This document shows, in pieces, positions 6,770-15,266 of a stretch of DNA of 49,327 nt. A model generated the notes under the pieces. That model was not told where the DNA came from. It was given only the letters and a program-made list of their open reading frames with translations, and searched no databases. The DNA comes from an uncultured Alphaproteobacteria bacterium (lineage in GTDB: Bacteria; Pseudomonadota; Alphaproteobacteria; RF32; CAG-239): the NCBI GenBank assembly GCA_944393715.1, contig CALYBB010000020.1, forward strand, positions 1 through 49,327, read 5' to 3'. Positions within the stretch are counted from its first letter, which is position 1; each line of letters starts with the position of its first letter. The translations under genes were made by a program, and so were the position numbers.

Positions 6770-7676
6770 GTCTCATATTCCGGTATTTTTGGCCAGCAAT
6801 GACAAGTTTGCCCCCTTTGTTGCCACCACAATGGCCAGTATCCTTGCCAACACGCAAGAGTACGTTGATTTTTATGTGCTAGATTCCGGCATCAGCGAAA
6901 AGAACCGGCAAAAAATCTGCGACACCCGGCAGTATTTTGACAACTTCAGCGTGCGCTTTATTCCGGTGGACTGCGACAAAGAATTCGGTGACCTGCCGCG
7001 GCTTAAGCATATCAGCCGCGATATGTATTCAAGGTTTTTAATTCCGGATATTCTGCCGGACTGCGAAAAGGCGATTTATTCGGATGTTGATGTCGCGTTT
7101 GTTGATGATATTAAAAAACTTTATAATGAAGATTTAGGCGATAAAATAATCGGCGCGGTGCCGGCTTATGGCAAAGATTTGACGGACGAGGACTGTTTTT
7201 GCTCCGGTCTTTTGCTGATTAACTGCAAAAAATGGAATGAGCAAAGGCTGGGGACAAAAGTCCGGCAGACGGCCGAGGAACTTTTTTTGCAACATCGTTT
7301 GCGATTGCCGGATATGGATATCTTAAACATGATGTTTTATCACCATTATGCGCCACTTGACCGAGTTTATTGCCTTATTCCCAAATATGTTACGAAATAT
7401 CAGGATAATTGTGCCGTAATACTCCATTACTCCGGCGGCGGGTTGAACAAGCCATGGAACAACAAACAGCTCCATGCCGCGGCAGAATTTTGGCGTTATG
7501 TGCCGATGACCGCTTTTGCTGCGGATATTGAAACGATCTATCGGCAATTTCAAAGGCGGAAGAAAATTAAAAACTTTTTTCATGCTTTTTTCAATATTCA
7601 CAACCGCGAGATCGCCGGACAAAAATTTAAGGTTGTCGGTTTGCTTGGTCGGGAATTTAAATTCAGACGAAAATAA
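6753..7676 (+). CDS. GT8 family glycosyltransferase
   Basis: 307 residues. Begins with the typical GT8 strand (HIPVFLASNDKFAPFVATTMASI), has the metal-binding motif AIYSDVDV (D111-V-D113), the mid-domain FCSGLLLINCKKW, and near the end the motif ILHYSGGGLNKPW, the GT8 H-x-x-G-x-x-K-P-W signature. These retaining enzymes add glucose or galactose to LPS core or capsule acceptors. The tail (from about 285) carries FFNIHNREI..KFKVVGLLGREFKF, the short motif shared in this region. Start ATG at 6753 has AAAGGAA upstream and lies inside the end of the previous gene, suggesting translational coupling. The exact sugar is not predictable. Confidence 0.88.
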   Translation: MNTPNKSHIPVFLASNDKFAPFVATTMASILANTQEYVDFYVLDSGISEKNRQKICDTRQYFDNFSVRFIPVDCDKEFGDLPRLKHISRDMYSRFLIPDILPDCEKAIYSDVDVAFVDDIKKLYNEDLGDKIIGAVPAYGKDLTDEDCFCSGLLLINCKKWNEQRLGTKVRQTAEELFLQHRLRLPDMDILNMMFYHHYAPLDRVYCLIPKYVTKYQDNCAVILHYSGGGLNKPWNNKQLHAAAEFWRYVPMTAFAADIETIYRQFQRRKKIKNFFHAFFNIHNREIAGQKFKVVGLLGREFKFRRK

Positions 7677-7689
7677 AAAGGAATAAGAT

Positions 7690-8583
7690 ATGCCTAAAAT
7701 TAGTGTTATTGTTCCGGTTTACAACAGTGAAAAATATTTGCCGCGGTGTTTGGACAGCATTGTTAATCAAACCCTCGAAGATATTGAGATTATCTGTGTT
7801 GACGATGGTTCAACCGACGGCAGTGCCGCGATTCTTAACGAGTATGCGATTCGGGATGAGCGAATCAAGGTTATTATTCAAAAGAACGGTGGTTCGTCTT
7901 TGGCGCGCAATATTGGTATTGCAAGAGCAACCGGAAAATATATTGGTTTTGTCGATGCCGATGACCATATCAAAAATGACTTTTATAAACATTTGTATCT
8001 GGCGGCAGAACTTTATAGGGCAGATGTTGTCCAGTGCGGGTATTATAAATGCAGCGATACCGCAACTGAAAAGGATGTCAGGGAAAATCCTCTCGTCAGT
8101 AGCGATTTGTGCCGTATTCTTGACAATATGAAGAAGTGTTATGTTTGGAATAAAATATGGCGGACAGAATTTTTGCAACAAAACGATATATTATTTTATG
8201 ACGGCATATTTTATCAGGATATTTTATTCAACGTCAAAACGGTTTGTTTAAAACCTCTTTACTGTTTTATTGATTACAGCGGTTATTTTTATTGGTGCAG
8301 TAACGCATCGTCTTCCACCAATCATAAGGATAAGTTGAGTAAACGACAGCATGATAAAATAACTGCTTTGAAAAAATCATTGGAATGTGCCAAATCCTCA
8401 GGTCTTGCAGATTTTGAATATAAATATTTACAAAATTTTTTAATAGAACGCTTCATCGGTAAAAATGAGATGAGCTCAAAAGATTTGTACCGGCAATATC
8501 AAACTGTATTCAACCACAATTTCCGGCTGCGCCAAAAATATTACAAATTCAAAATAAAGCAAATAATTCAAAATATTTTCTGA
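7690..8583 (+). CDS. GT2 family glycosyltransferase
   Basis: 297 residues. Clear GT-A family 2 signatures: ISVIVPVYNSEKYLPRCLDS at the start, ICVDDGSTDGS (first Asp pair, about 36-45), GSSLARNIGI, and the DxD-like GFVDADDHI (about 87-94). Inverting transferase acting on the cytoplasmic face in surface polysaccharide assembly. AAGGA precedes the ATG; 13 bases separate it from the previous gene. The second half (acceptor-binding) is more AT-rich and lacks familiar motifs, as usual in this family. Specificity unknown. Confidence 0.88.
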   Translation: MPKISVIVPVYNSEKYLPRCLDSIVNQTLEDIEIICVDDGSTDGSAAILNEYAIRDERIKVIIQKNGGSSLARNIGIARATGKYIGFVDADDHIKNDFYKHLYLAAELYRADVVQCGYYKCSDTATEKDVRENPLVSSDLCRILDNMKKCYVWNKIWRTEFLQQNDILFYDGIFYQDILFNVKTVCLKPLYCFIDYSGYFYWCSNASSSTNHKDKLSKRQHDKITALKKSLECAKSSGLADFEYKYLQNFLIERFIGKNEMSSKDLYRQYQTVFNHNFRLRQKYYKFKIKQIIQNIF

Positions 8584-8599
8584 TAATAAGGAATTAATC

Positions 8600-10282
8600 A
8601 TGAACTCATCAAGGTTATATATTATCATTGTTACATACAATGCCTCAAAATGGCTGGATAAAGTTTTATCATATTTTATTAAACTTCCGGAAGAATGGAA
8701 AGTCATTGTTGTTGATAATGCGTCGACTGACAACACTCTTAAAATAATTCATAAAAAATATCCGTTTGTGGAAATTATTGCCAACAATTCAAATCTTGGC
8801 TTTGGTAAGGCAAATAATATCGGTTTAAATTTGGCATTAAAAAATAATGTGGATCATGTATTGCTCTTAAACCAAGACGCCTGGATTTCCGTTGAAGATA
8901 TAAAAAAGTTAATCAACATACAGAGAAAAAATCCTGATTTTTATATCGTTTCACCTATACACTATAATGGTAAGGGCGATAATTTAGATGATAATTTCAG
9001 CACCTATATTTTATCCGCACCTGATTTATTAAAAGATGCCGTTTTGCAGAAATATCATAAAGATATATATGCTGTTACGTTCTGTAATGCCGCTTGCTGG
9101 CTGTTGAACAGGGATTGTCTGAAAAATATCGGCGGCTTCAGTCCTTCTTTTTATCATTATGGTGAAGATGACAATTATATCGACAGAGTAGTTGCCTTGG
9201 ATAAGTTTATCGGCATTGTTCCATCGGCAAAAGTTTTTCATGACAGAGAAAACCGAAAGAATAATCCTGAATTCTTTAATGATTTGGAAATACGTTATAG
9301 AAAATTATTAAAAAAATTGTCAAATCCGCAAGAATCCAATAGTTTTAAAGTGTATTTTGCACTTTTAAAATATGTTATTAAAATTTTTGTCGCTCTGCTA
9401 AAATTTGATATTAAAACAATCAAACTAAATTATGCGATATTTTTAAGATTATTTTCCAATGCTCCTGAAATCTGTGTGAATCTAAAAAACTCAAGAAAAC
9501 ACGATGCAAACTTCATAAAAGACCGATGCCCGGTCTGTGCCAAAGAATTGAACGTAAAGTTTAACCCGAATGCCATTTGTGATGATTTAGCGAAAGATTG
9601 GCAGCTTTCCGATAAAGACCGATATGCCTTTAATCTTCGCGAAGGAGAAACCTGCTGCCATTGCAAATCGTCGCGGCGAGCCAGAATCTTTAGTGAAGCT
9701 CTGGTATCTACGGTTAATTTGATAACAGATTCCAATTTCATATATTTAAAAGATATGGTTAAATCTGCAAAATTTAAAAAATTGAAAATAGCCGAAATAA
9801 ACAGTTGCGCCAATTTGCACAAATATCTCAAAAAATCAAAAAACGTTTTTTATTCCGAATACGGTTCTTCAGATCCGGCCATCCCGTCACAGGATATTAC
9901 AAAATTATCTTATGATAACAACTTTTTTGATCTGGTCCTTAATACAGATACTCTGGAACATATCCCCGATTATAAAAAGGCTTTGGAAGAACAGTTCCGG
10001 GTTTTAAAAACAGGTGGATATTATGTGTTTACCGCGCCTGTTTTGTTTGACCGGAAGACGAAGCAAAGATGCTCTTTAGAGAATGGAATCCTGAAACACA
10101 CCCTGCCGGCCAGTTATCATGGATATTATTACAGATATTCTGAGGACAGAATTGTTTTTTGGGAATTTGGCGCAGATTTTGTTCAAACATTGGAAGAGTA
10201 CTTTCAAAAGGTTGATATATTCCGGCCTTACGGAGAGCCTCACCCCTCACTTTGTTGTTTTATTTGTAAAAAGGAGAAATAA
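8600..10282 (+). CDS. Fusion: GT2 glycosyltransferase (rhamnosyltransferase-like) with zinc-ribbon-like linker and SAM methyltransferase
   Basis: 560 residues in one unbroken frame. Residues 1-~290: GT2 of the WbbL/rhamnosyltransferase kind (YIIIVTYNASKWL, VVDNASTDNT, NSNLGFGKANNIGL, LLLNQDAWI, later HYGEDDNYIDRV). Residues ~310-350 hold paired cysteines, CPVC then CCHCKSSRRAR, spaced like a zinc ribbon. Residues ~390-560: a class I methyltransferase domain with KIAEINSC as an eroded motif I, FFDLVLNTDTLEHI and FRVLKTGGYYVFTAPV. It would add a sugar and methylate a sugar, possibly as a chain-end step. Base usage shifts inside the gene, with the GT part more AT-rich than the methyltransferase part, fitting a recent joining. 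The following gene begins on the base after the stop. Confidence 0.82.
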   Translation: MNSSRLYIIIVTYNASKWLDKVLSYFIKLPEEWKVIVVDNASTDNTLKIIHKKYPFVEIIANNSNLGFGKANNIGLNLALKNNVDHVLLLNQDAWISVEDIKKLINIQRKNPDFYIVSPIHYNGKGDNLDDNFSTYILSAPDLLKDAVLQKYHKDIYAVTFCNAACWLLNRDCLKNIGGFSPSFYHYGEDDNYIDRVVALDKFIGIVPSAKVFHDRENRKNNPEFFNDLEIRYRKLLKKLSNPQESNSFKVYFALLKYVIKIFVALLKFDIKTIKLNYAIFLRLFSNAPEICVNLKNSRKHDANFIKDRCPVCAKELNVKFNPNAICDDLAKDWQLSDKDRYAFNLREGETCCHCKSSRRARIFSEALVSTVNLITDSNFIYLKDMVKSAKFKKLKIAEINSCANLHKYLKKSKNVFYSEYGSSDPAIPSQDITKLSYDNNFFDLVLNTDTLEHIPDYKKALEEQFRVLKTGGYYVFTAPVLFDRKTKQRCSLENGILKHTLPASYHGYYYRYSEDRIVFWEFGADFVQTLEEYFQKVDIFRPYGEPHPSLCCFICKKEK

Positions 10283-11167
10283 ATGATTTTTACCGGTGAA
10301 CGTTTTATTCCGGAGCAAATTGTTTCGGAAAATCTGGCACGAGAACATTGGCACAGGTATTTATGGGCTGCAAAATTTGCACGGGATAAGAATGTATTGG
10401 ATATTGCCAGCGGTGCGGGATATGGCAGCCGTTATTTATCAGAATTCGCCAAAGACGTAATCGGCGGTGATATTTCCGCCGAGGCGGTCGAATATGCTCA
10501 AAACACCTATCAGGCAGCCAATCTGAAATATGAGGTGATGAGCTCGACCAAATTACCCCTGGCCGACAATTCGCGTGATTTGATAGTGTCTTTTGAAACG
10601 ATTGAACATATGGACGAGGCAGATCAGCTGCAAACCGTCAAAGAATACCGCCGGGTATTAAAAGATGACGGAATTTTGTTGATATCAACACCGGGGACAG
10701 AAAGCCCGCTGCATTATGCTCATAATAAATTTCATCTCAAAGAATGTTCTTATGACGAATTTTATCAGATGCTTAAAAAGTATTTCGCCAATGTTGAGAT
10801 AGTCGGACAGTCCGCTTATAATTGTTCGGTTATCGGTGATGCGGCGCAATGTAATGAAATCATCAATTCCAAATTTCCCCGCTTTGATATTCCTGTAAAT
10901 TACAATGTTAAAGATGATAAATTTTTACTGGCCGTATGTTCAAATAAAAAACAGGTGGTTAATCTGAGTTCTGTTTTGATTGATAGAAACATGGTTAAGC
11001 AATATAAATCAGATGACGAGGCCGTGGATATATGCTCCGTGGTCTGGCTTTTGTATTGTCAAACAAAAATTTTTTGGTATGTTCTGCGCTACAAGCTGAG
11101 TAAGAATAAACGATATTTAAGAAAAATTGAAAAATATTTTCATAAAATAATGCCAACAGCCGGTTAG
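10283..11167 (+). CDS. Class I SAM-dependent methyltransferase
   Basis: 294 residues. Motif I is NVLDIASGAGYGSRYLSEF (about 40-58), the acidic second strand GGDISAEAVEYA follows, then SRDLIVSFETIEHMDEAD and LKDDGILLISTPG. The N-terminus GERFIPEQ..EHWHRYLWA is common in methyltransferases of polysaccharide clusters. It probably methylates a sugar or a carrier-linked glycan. The ATG follows the previous stop directly (TAAATG) with GGAG upstream, so it is the last gene of the left leader-RNA operon. The C-terminal ~90 residues do not match a domain I know. Confidence 0.87.
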   Translation: MIFTGERFIPEQIVSENLAREHWHRYLWAAKFARDKNVLDIASGAGYGSRYLSEFAKDVIGGDISAEAVEYAQNTYQAANLKYEVMSSTKLPLADNSRDLIVSFETIEHMDEADQLQTVKEYRRVLKDDGILLISTPGTESPLHYAHNKFHLKECSYDEFYQMLKKYFANVEIVGQSAYNCSVIGDAAQCNEIINSKFPRFDIPVNYNVKDDKFLLAVCSNKKQVVNLSSVLIDRNMVKQYKSDDEAVDICSVVWLLYCQTKIFWYVLRYKLSKNKRYLRKIEKYFHKIMPTAG

Positions 11168-11192
11168 TCCCCGCAATCCGCGCCAGCTTTTT

Positions 11193-11240
11193 GCCGCCGG
11201 TATAGAGGCAGGCCTTTTAAGTGCCTGGAACACCGGCGGC
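11193..11240. repeat. Interrupted inverted repeat (hairpin) after the methyltransferase gene
   Basis: GCCGCCGGT (11193-11201) pairs with ACCGGCGGC (11232-11240), and inside it AGGCA (11206-11210) with TGCCT (11222-11226). No T-tract follows on either strand, so it is not a standard terminator; it could stabilise the 3' end of the operon mRNA. Confidence 0.65.
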
Positions 11241-11274
11241 GGTCGCATCAAAGAATAGAGTGTCCGGATAAAAA

Positions 11275-11308
11275 CAAAGGCCTCGGTGAAAAAAATCACC
11301 AGGCCTTG
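11275..11308 (-). terminator. Rho-independent terminator of the thrS/guanine deaminase unit
   Basis: Read on the - strand: AAGGCCTGGTGA, a loop of seven T, then TCACCGAGGCCTTT followed by GTTTTTA. It lies directly downstream of the tRNA-Phe fragment, so it was probably the original terminator of that tRNA gene. On the + strand it could also stop the left glycan operon, though the T-tract is poor there. Confidence 0.85.
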
Positions 11309-11315
11309 ATTTAAA

Positions 11316-11357
11316 TGGTGCTCAGAGACGGGATTGAACCGCCGACACGAGGATTTT
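11316..11357 (-). pseudogene. 3' fragment of a tRNA-Phe gene
   Basis: Read on the - strand, 42 bases run from just 3' of the anticodon to the CCA end: AAAATCCTCGTGTCGG, T-loop GGTTCAATCCC, and acceptor end TCTGAGC-A-CCA. The T-stem pairs (GGCGG/CCGTC). The 5' half (acceptor strand, D-arm, anticodon) is missing; the deaminase stop codon occupies the place where it should begin. The AAAATCC..GTGTC stretch matches the 3' side of tRNA-Phe (GAA) in proteobacteria. Such 3' tRNA pieces are typical footprints of element integration at a tRNA gene. Confidence 0.7.
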
Positions 11358-11838
11358 AATACCCCTTATCGGTGCCGAATTTTTGGTGCCAATGTTGCAT
11401 GACGCGGACGGCCTCATCGCGGCATTCGGGAACGGCGCAGGCATAAACGCCTTTTTTGAGCAGGCCGTAAAGCTCGTCGTCGCGAAAGCCTATATCGGCG
11501 GCGTCTTTGCGGGTGGCGGCAAAAAAGATTTTATCAATATTGGCCCATTTGGCCGACATCAGGCACATCGGACAGGGCTCGCAGCTGCTATAAAGCGTGC
11601 ACCCCGAGAGGTCAAAGCTGTTCAGTGCCGCACAGGCCTGACGAATCGTCCAGACCTCGGCATGGGCAGTGGGGTCGTTTTCGGCCAGAACATGATTAAA
11701 GCCTTTGGCAACACAGCGGCCGTCTTTGTATATCACCGCGCCGAACGGTCCGCCGAGCGGCTGCGCGCTGTTGCCGGAAATTGCCGACATCTCAACAGCC
11801 TCACGCAGGCGGGCAATATCTGCTTCATTATAATTCAT
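11356..11838 (-). CDS. guaD: Guanine deaminase of the cytidine-deaminase fold (GuaD-like)
   Basis: 160 residues, the length of the Bacillus-type guanine deaminase. Zinc ligands and the general acid are visible: H59-A-E61 in DPTAHAEV and C89/C92 in CEPCPMC. GGPFGAVI, FFAATRKDAADIGFRDDELY and the short C-terminal tail ending in Y are closer to GuaD than to tRNA adenosine deaminase TadA or to dCMP deaminase. It would convert guanine to xanthine in purine salvage. AGGAGATAAAAG precedes the ATG. It lies 62 bases after thrS with a terminator between, so it is only partly linked to that operon. The last codon region runs into the tRNA fragment. Confidence 0.82.
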   Translation of the reverse strand: MNYNEADIARLREAVEMSAISGNSAQPLGGPFGAVIYKDGRCVAKGFNHVLAENDPTAHAEVWTIRQACAALNSFDLSGCTLYSSCEPCPMCLMSAKWANIDKIFFAATRKDAADIGFRDDELYGLLKKGVYACAVPECRDEAVRVMQHWHQKFGTDKGY

Positions 11839-11853
11839 CTTTTATCTCCTCAC

Positions 11854-11883
11854 AAAAAAGCGGCCGATGTTTTTACCGGCCGC
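11854..11883 (-). terminator. Rho-independent terminator after thrS
   Basis: On the - strand GCGGCCG (11883-11877) pairs with CGGCCGC (11866-11860), followed by TTTTTT. It separates thrS from the deaminase gene, whose expression would need read-through or its own promoter. Confidence 0.85.
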
Positions 11884-11900
11884 CTGTTCTATTTCCTTGC

Positions 11901-13826
11901 CTATTCGTCGGCGTGCGGCATTTTGGCCTCGTCAACCAGTGATTTAATCAGCTCATCCAAAGCAAAAGTTTCCTGCTTGTCGGAGCCGATACGACGAACC
12001 GTGACGGTGCGGTTTTCTTTTTCCTTGGCGCCGACCACCGCAATCACCGGAATCTTGGCAACCGAATGTTCGCGAATCTTGTAGTTGATTTTCTCGTTGC
12101 GCAAATCGGTCTTGGCCAACAAGCCTGCCTTTCTCATGGCAGAGGCAACTTCTTCGGCATAGTCGTCAAACTCGCTGACAATCGGGCAGACGACAATCTG
12201 CTCCGGCGACAGCCACAGCGGCAGGCGTCCGGCATGGTTTTCAATCAAGATGCCCAAAAAGCGCTCAATTGAACCGAACAGCGCGCGGTGCAACATAACC
12301 GGCTGGTGTTTTTCGCCATCTTCGCCGATATAGCTGATGTCAAAACGCTGCGGAAGGTTCATATCAACCTGAATGGTGCCGCACTGCCACTCGCGACCGA
12401 TGGCATCACGCAATATAAACTCCAGCTTGGGGCCGTAGAAAGCGCCCTCACCCTCATTAATTTCATAAGCATAGCCGTGCGAAGTTAAAGCATTAGCTAA
12501 AGATTTTTCACACAAATCCCAGATTTCATCGGAACCGATGCGTTTTTCCGGACGGGTGGACAGATAGATTTTAACCTCGTTAAAGCCAAAGTCCTTATAA
12601 ATATCCAAAATCAGCTTCAAGGTGGTGATGCATTCTTCTTCCATCTGCTCCGGCGTGCAGAAAATATGGGCGTCGTCTTGCGTAAACTCACGGACGCGCA
12701 TCAGCCCCATCAAAGAACCGGAAGCCTCGTAGCGGTTAACCTTGCCGAACTCGGCCATGCGCAGCGGCAGGTCGCGATAGGACTTGATACCCTGTTTGTA
12801 GACCAACAGGCCGCCGGGGCAGTTCATCGGCTTGATACAGAACCATTTTTTGTCCTCGGTCTGGCCGGAATAGTTGTGGGCACCGTATTTTTCCCAGTGG
12901 CCGGAGGTCTCCCACAGACAGCGGTCCATAACCCGCGGGGTCGAGATTTCAATATAGCCGTTGTGCTCCTGACGGTTGCGCATATACTCAATCAGTTTGC
13001 GGTAAACACGGTAGCCTTTATCATGCCAGAAGACAGCGCCCGGGGCATATTCGGGCTCAAAATGGAACAAATCCATTTCCTTGCCAAGCTTGCGGTGGTC
13101 GCGCTTGGCGGCTTCCTCCAGCATATCAAGATAGGCTTTGAGGTCTTTTTTGTCTGCCCAAGCGGTGGCGTAAATACGCTGCAACATTTCTTTGGTTGAA
13201 TCGCCGCGCCAGTAGGCACCGGCAACTTTCATGAGTTTAAAGGCGTCGCCGACTTTGCCGGTTGAGGGGACGTGCGGCCCGCGGCACAGGTCGGTAAAAT
13301 TGCCCTGCGTATAGAGCGAAATGGTTTCGGATTCCGGAAGGTCTTCAATAATTTCGGCTTTGTATTTTTCGCCCATGTCCTTAAAGAATTTGATGGCCTC
13401 TGCCCGCGGTAAAACTTTGCGCTCAATCTTTTCGTCGCGTTTGACAATCTCGTGCATACGGGCTTCAATCTTGGTAAAATCTTCGGTCGTGAACGGCTCT
13501 TTGCGGGCAAAGTCGTAGTAAAAACCGTTCTCAATCGACGGGCCGATGGTAACCTGAACATCGGGCCACAGCTCTTTGACAGCCTCGGCCATAATATGCG
13601 AGCAGGAGTGGCGCAGAATGTTTAAGCCCTCTTTGTCGCGGCCGGTAATGATGGTTACGGTTGCGTCGGTCGTGATCGGAGTGCTTAAATCAGTCAGTTT
13701 GCCGTTTACTTTTACCGCCAAAGCCGCTTTGGCCAAGCCGGAACTGATTTTTTCGGCGACATCCAGTCCGCTGGCGCCGCTTGCCATTTCCATCACACTG
13801 CCATCAGGCAATTTAATCGCAACCAT
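11901..13826 (-). CDS. thrS: Threonyl-tRNA synthetase
   Basis: 641 residues, the normal bacterial length. Domains in order: N-terminal TGS (IKLPDGSVMEMASGASGLDVA), editing domain with HSCSHIMAEAV (about 75-85) and the later CRGPHVPSTG, then the class II catalytic core with FCIKPMNCPGG, MAEFGKVNRYEASGSL, GLMRVREFTQDDAHIF and HRALFGSIERF, and an anticodon-binding C-terminus (VVCPIVSEFDDYAEEV). The zinc ligands Cys (in MNCPG), His (in DDAH) and His (in LHRAL) are present. The usual His after MNCPG is Gly, and GSLHGLM reads GSLMGLM, a modest divergence. It charges tRNA-Thr. It sits 15 bases after a GT4 gene, so it is co-transcribed with it. Confidence 0.97.
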   Translation of the reverse strand: MVAIKLPDGSVMEMASGASGLDVAEKISSGLAKAALAVKVNGKLTDLSTPITTDATVTIITGRDKEGLNILRHSCSHIMAEAVKELWPDVQVTIGPSIENGFYYDFARKEPFTTEDFTKIEARMHEIVKRDEKIERKVLPRAEAIKFFKDMGEKYKAEIIEDLPESETISLYTQGNFTDLCRGPHVPSTGKVGDAFKLMKVAGAYWRGDSTKEMLQRIYATAWADKKDLKAYLDMLEEAAKRDHRKLGKEMDLFHFEPEYAPGAVFWHDKGYRVYRKLIEYMRNRQEHNGYIEISTPRVMDRCLWETSGHWEKYGAHNYSGQTEDKKWFCIKPMNCPGGLLVYKQGIKSYRDLPLRMAEFGKVNRYEASGSLMGLMRVREFTQDDAHIFCTPEQMEEECITTLKLILDIYKDFGFNEVKIYLSTRPEKRIGSDEIWDLCEKSLANALTSHGYAYEINEGEGAFYGPKLEFILRDAIGREWQCGTIQVDMNLPQRFDISYIGEDGEKHQPVMLHRALFGSIERFLGILIENHAGRLPLWLSPEQIVVCPIVSEFDDYAEEVASAMRKAGLLAKTDLRNEKINYKIREHSVAKIPVIAVVGAKEKENRTVTVRRIGSDKQETFALDELIKSLVDEAKMPHADE

Positions 13827-13841
13827 ATTAAATATTCCTTT

Positions 13842-14999
13842 CTATTCTTTTAGTAATTCGTGATAAACAGCGATTGTTTTATCACACATGATTTGTTTTG
13901 TAAAATTATCTTTTACATTTTTGATTGCCGCGGCAGAGATTTTGGCTTTTTCTGCCGGCGACAGATTTAACGCCCAGTCGATAGCTTTAGCTAAAGCTTG
14001 TGCGTTGTTGCTTTCAAACAGTTTGCCGGTGACACCGTCAATCGTGTTATCAAGCGAGCCTCCGATATTTGAGGCCAAAACGATTTTGCCCATGGCCTGC
14101 CCCTCGATGGCGGCACGACCAAAGGCCTCCGGCTCAATAGCGGTCGACAATACGACGTCAGACAGCATCAACAGCGCCGGAATATCAAAACTGTGGTCAA
14201 TAAATTGAACTTTTGGCGTCAGGCCGTATTTGGCAACCATATCTTTGAGTTCATTGGTATAATGCACTCTTCCTTGGTCTGAGCCGACAATCAGGCAGTA
14301 AAAGTCTTTGGTCTTTACCTTTGACAAAGCTTCAATCAGCAGGTGCTGCCCCTTCCAGCGGGTAACACGACCGACCAAAGAGATAATCGGTTTGTCCTCG
14401 GGGATGTGATTATCCTGAAGAGCTTTGATGATACGCTCCTGAGTAACCTTTTTGGGGTTGAAATTATCCAGATTGACGCAGCGGTGAATCAGGCGAATTT
14501 TTTCGGCCGGAACTTTGTATTCTTTCATCATATGATTTTTTATGTGGGTCGAGATGGCAATCACCAGCTTACCGTAGGTCATAACGCGGTTGTAAATTTT
14601 TTTGATACCAAAGGGGCCGAGGCCGTAGGTACCGTGAAAAGTGGTAACAAAGACAGCGCCGGTGCGTTTGGCCGCCCAATAGGCACTCCACGCCGGCGCA
14701 CGCGAACGGGCGTGAACGATGTTGATGCCGTTGTCTTTGATGATTTTGGCAAGCTTGCGAGCGTTGAGCCAAAGTTTGACGGGATTTTTGGTCTTTAGCG
14801 GAAGTTCGAAATGTTTTACTTTAAGTTTTCGCAAGTCATAGGTCATGCGTCCGCCGGCAGAGGCAACAAAATTTTTGATGCCGGCAGCCTGCAAGCCGGA
14901 GGCAATTTCGACTGTTCCCATTTCGACGCCGCCGTGATTCATCTCTGGTAAGACCTGAAGCACAACGGGTTCTTTGCTGTTTTGTTTTTTTGGGGGCAT
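13842..14999 (-). CDS. GT4 family glycosyltransferase (WaaG-like)
   Basis: 385 residues. N-terminal Rossmann domain with VLQVLPEMNHGGVEMGTVEIASGL, then NIVHARSRAPAWSAYWAAKRTG and TTFHGTYG. The C-terminal donor-binding domain has ISLVGRVTRWKGQHLLIEAL, LIVGSDQG and the GT4 E-x(7)-E element in EPEAFGRAAIEGQAMG. Likely an LPS core or other cell-surface glycosyltransferase. Compositionally it resembles the housekeeping genes rather than the AT-rich glycan genes. The ATG at 14999 has GAGGAAAAA upstream. It is first in a unit with thrS. Start and family are firm; the sugar is not. Confidence 0.9.
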   Translation of the reverse strand: MPPKKQNSKEPVVLQVLPEMNHGGVEMGTVEIASGLQAAGIKNFVASAGGRMTYDLRKLKVKHFELPLKTKNPVKLWLNARKLAKIIKDNGINIVHARSRAPAWSAYWAAKRTGAVFVTTFHGTYGLGPFGIKKIYNRVMTYGKLVIAISTHIKNHMMKEYKVPAEKIRLIHRCVNLDNFNPKKVTQERIIKALQDNHIPEDKPIISLVGRVTRWKGQHLLIEALSKVKTKDFYCLIVGSDQGRVHYTNELKDMVAKYGLTPKVQFIDHSFDIPALLMLSDVVLSTAIEPEAFGRAAIEGQAMGKIVLASNIGGSLDNTIDGVTGKLFESNNAQALAKAIDWALNLSPAEKAKISAAAIKNVKDNFTKQIMCDKTIAVYHELLKE

Positions 15000-15045
15000 T
15001 TTTTCCTCTGCAACAAAAATTAAATCATCTCAAACATTTGATACT

Positions 15046-15078
15046 CTTTTGCCGATGCTGAGCCAGAATCGGCAAAAG
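15046..15078. repeat. Perfect 11-bp inverted repeat in the GT4-thrS leader
   Basis: CTTTTGCCGAT (15046-15056) and ATCGGCAAAAG (15068-15078) flank an 11-base loop. It lies within the ~80 bases before the GT4 start and would form a hairpin in that mRNA leader. There is no T-tract, so it is not an obvious terminator. Confidence 0.6.
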
Positions 15079-15155
15079 CCGCCAGATTTTGAGTTTAATG
15101 CCGGAAAAGCCGCTTGGCAACACAAAATTTAATGTTTTTACTGCCGCTCAAAATA

Positions 15156-15187
15156 AAAAACCGCCCTGAGGCAACAGAACGGTTTTT
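15156..15187. terminator. Terminator-like hairpin in the divergent GT4/HxlR gap
   Basis: AAAAACCG (15156-15163) with CGGTTTTT (15180-15187), giving T-tracts on both strands. It lies in the 377-base gap between two divergent genes, where no coding frame ends, so it may close a short untranslated transcript or act as an attenuator for the GT4-thrS operon. Confidence 0.6.
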
Positions 15188-15266
15188 GTTGTGTGTTGTG
15201 TGGAGTATAATAATAAGAAAGAGCCGACCGAACGAAAAAAAATTCGTCCCCAACCAGCTTTTTGTA

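Noticed and set aside
11193..11240. Terminator of the left glycan operon.
   Set aside because: There is no T-tract after the stem on the + strand; the hairpin at 11275-11308 is a better candidate.
11117..11299. Short - strand frame over the hairpin region after the methyltransferase gene.
   Set aside because: It spans the terminator and the inverted repeat and matches nothing.
11356..11838. tRNA adenosine deaminase TadA.
   Set aside because: The GGPFGAVI start, the ADIGFRDDELY stretch and the C-terminal end fit the guanine deaminase branch better.
11383..12084. Long + strand frame over the deaminase and thrS end (233 codons).
   Set aside because: It lies antisense to two well-supported genes and crosses the terminator between them; GC-rich third positions explain the open frame.
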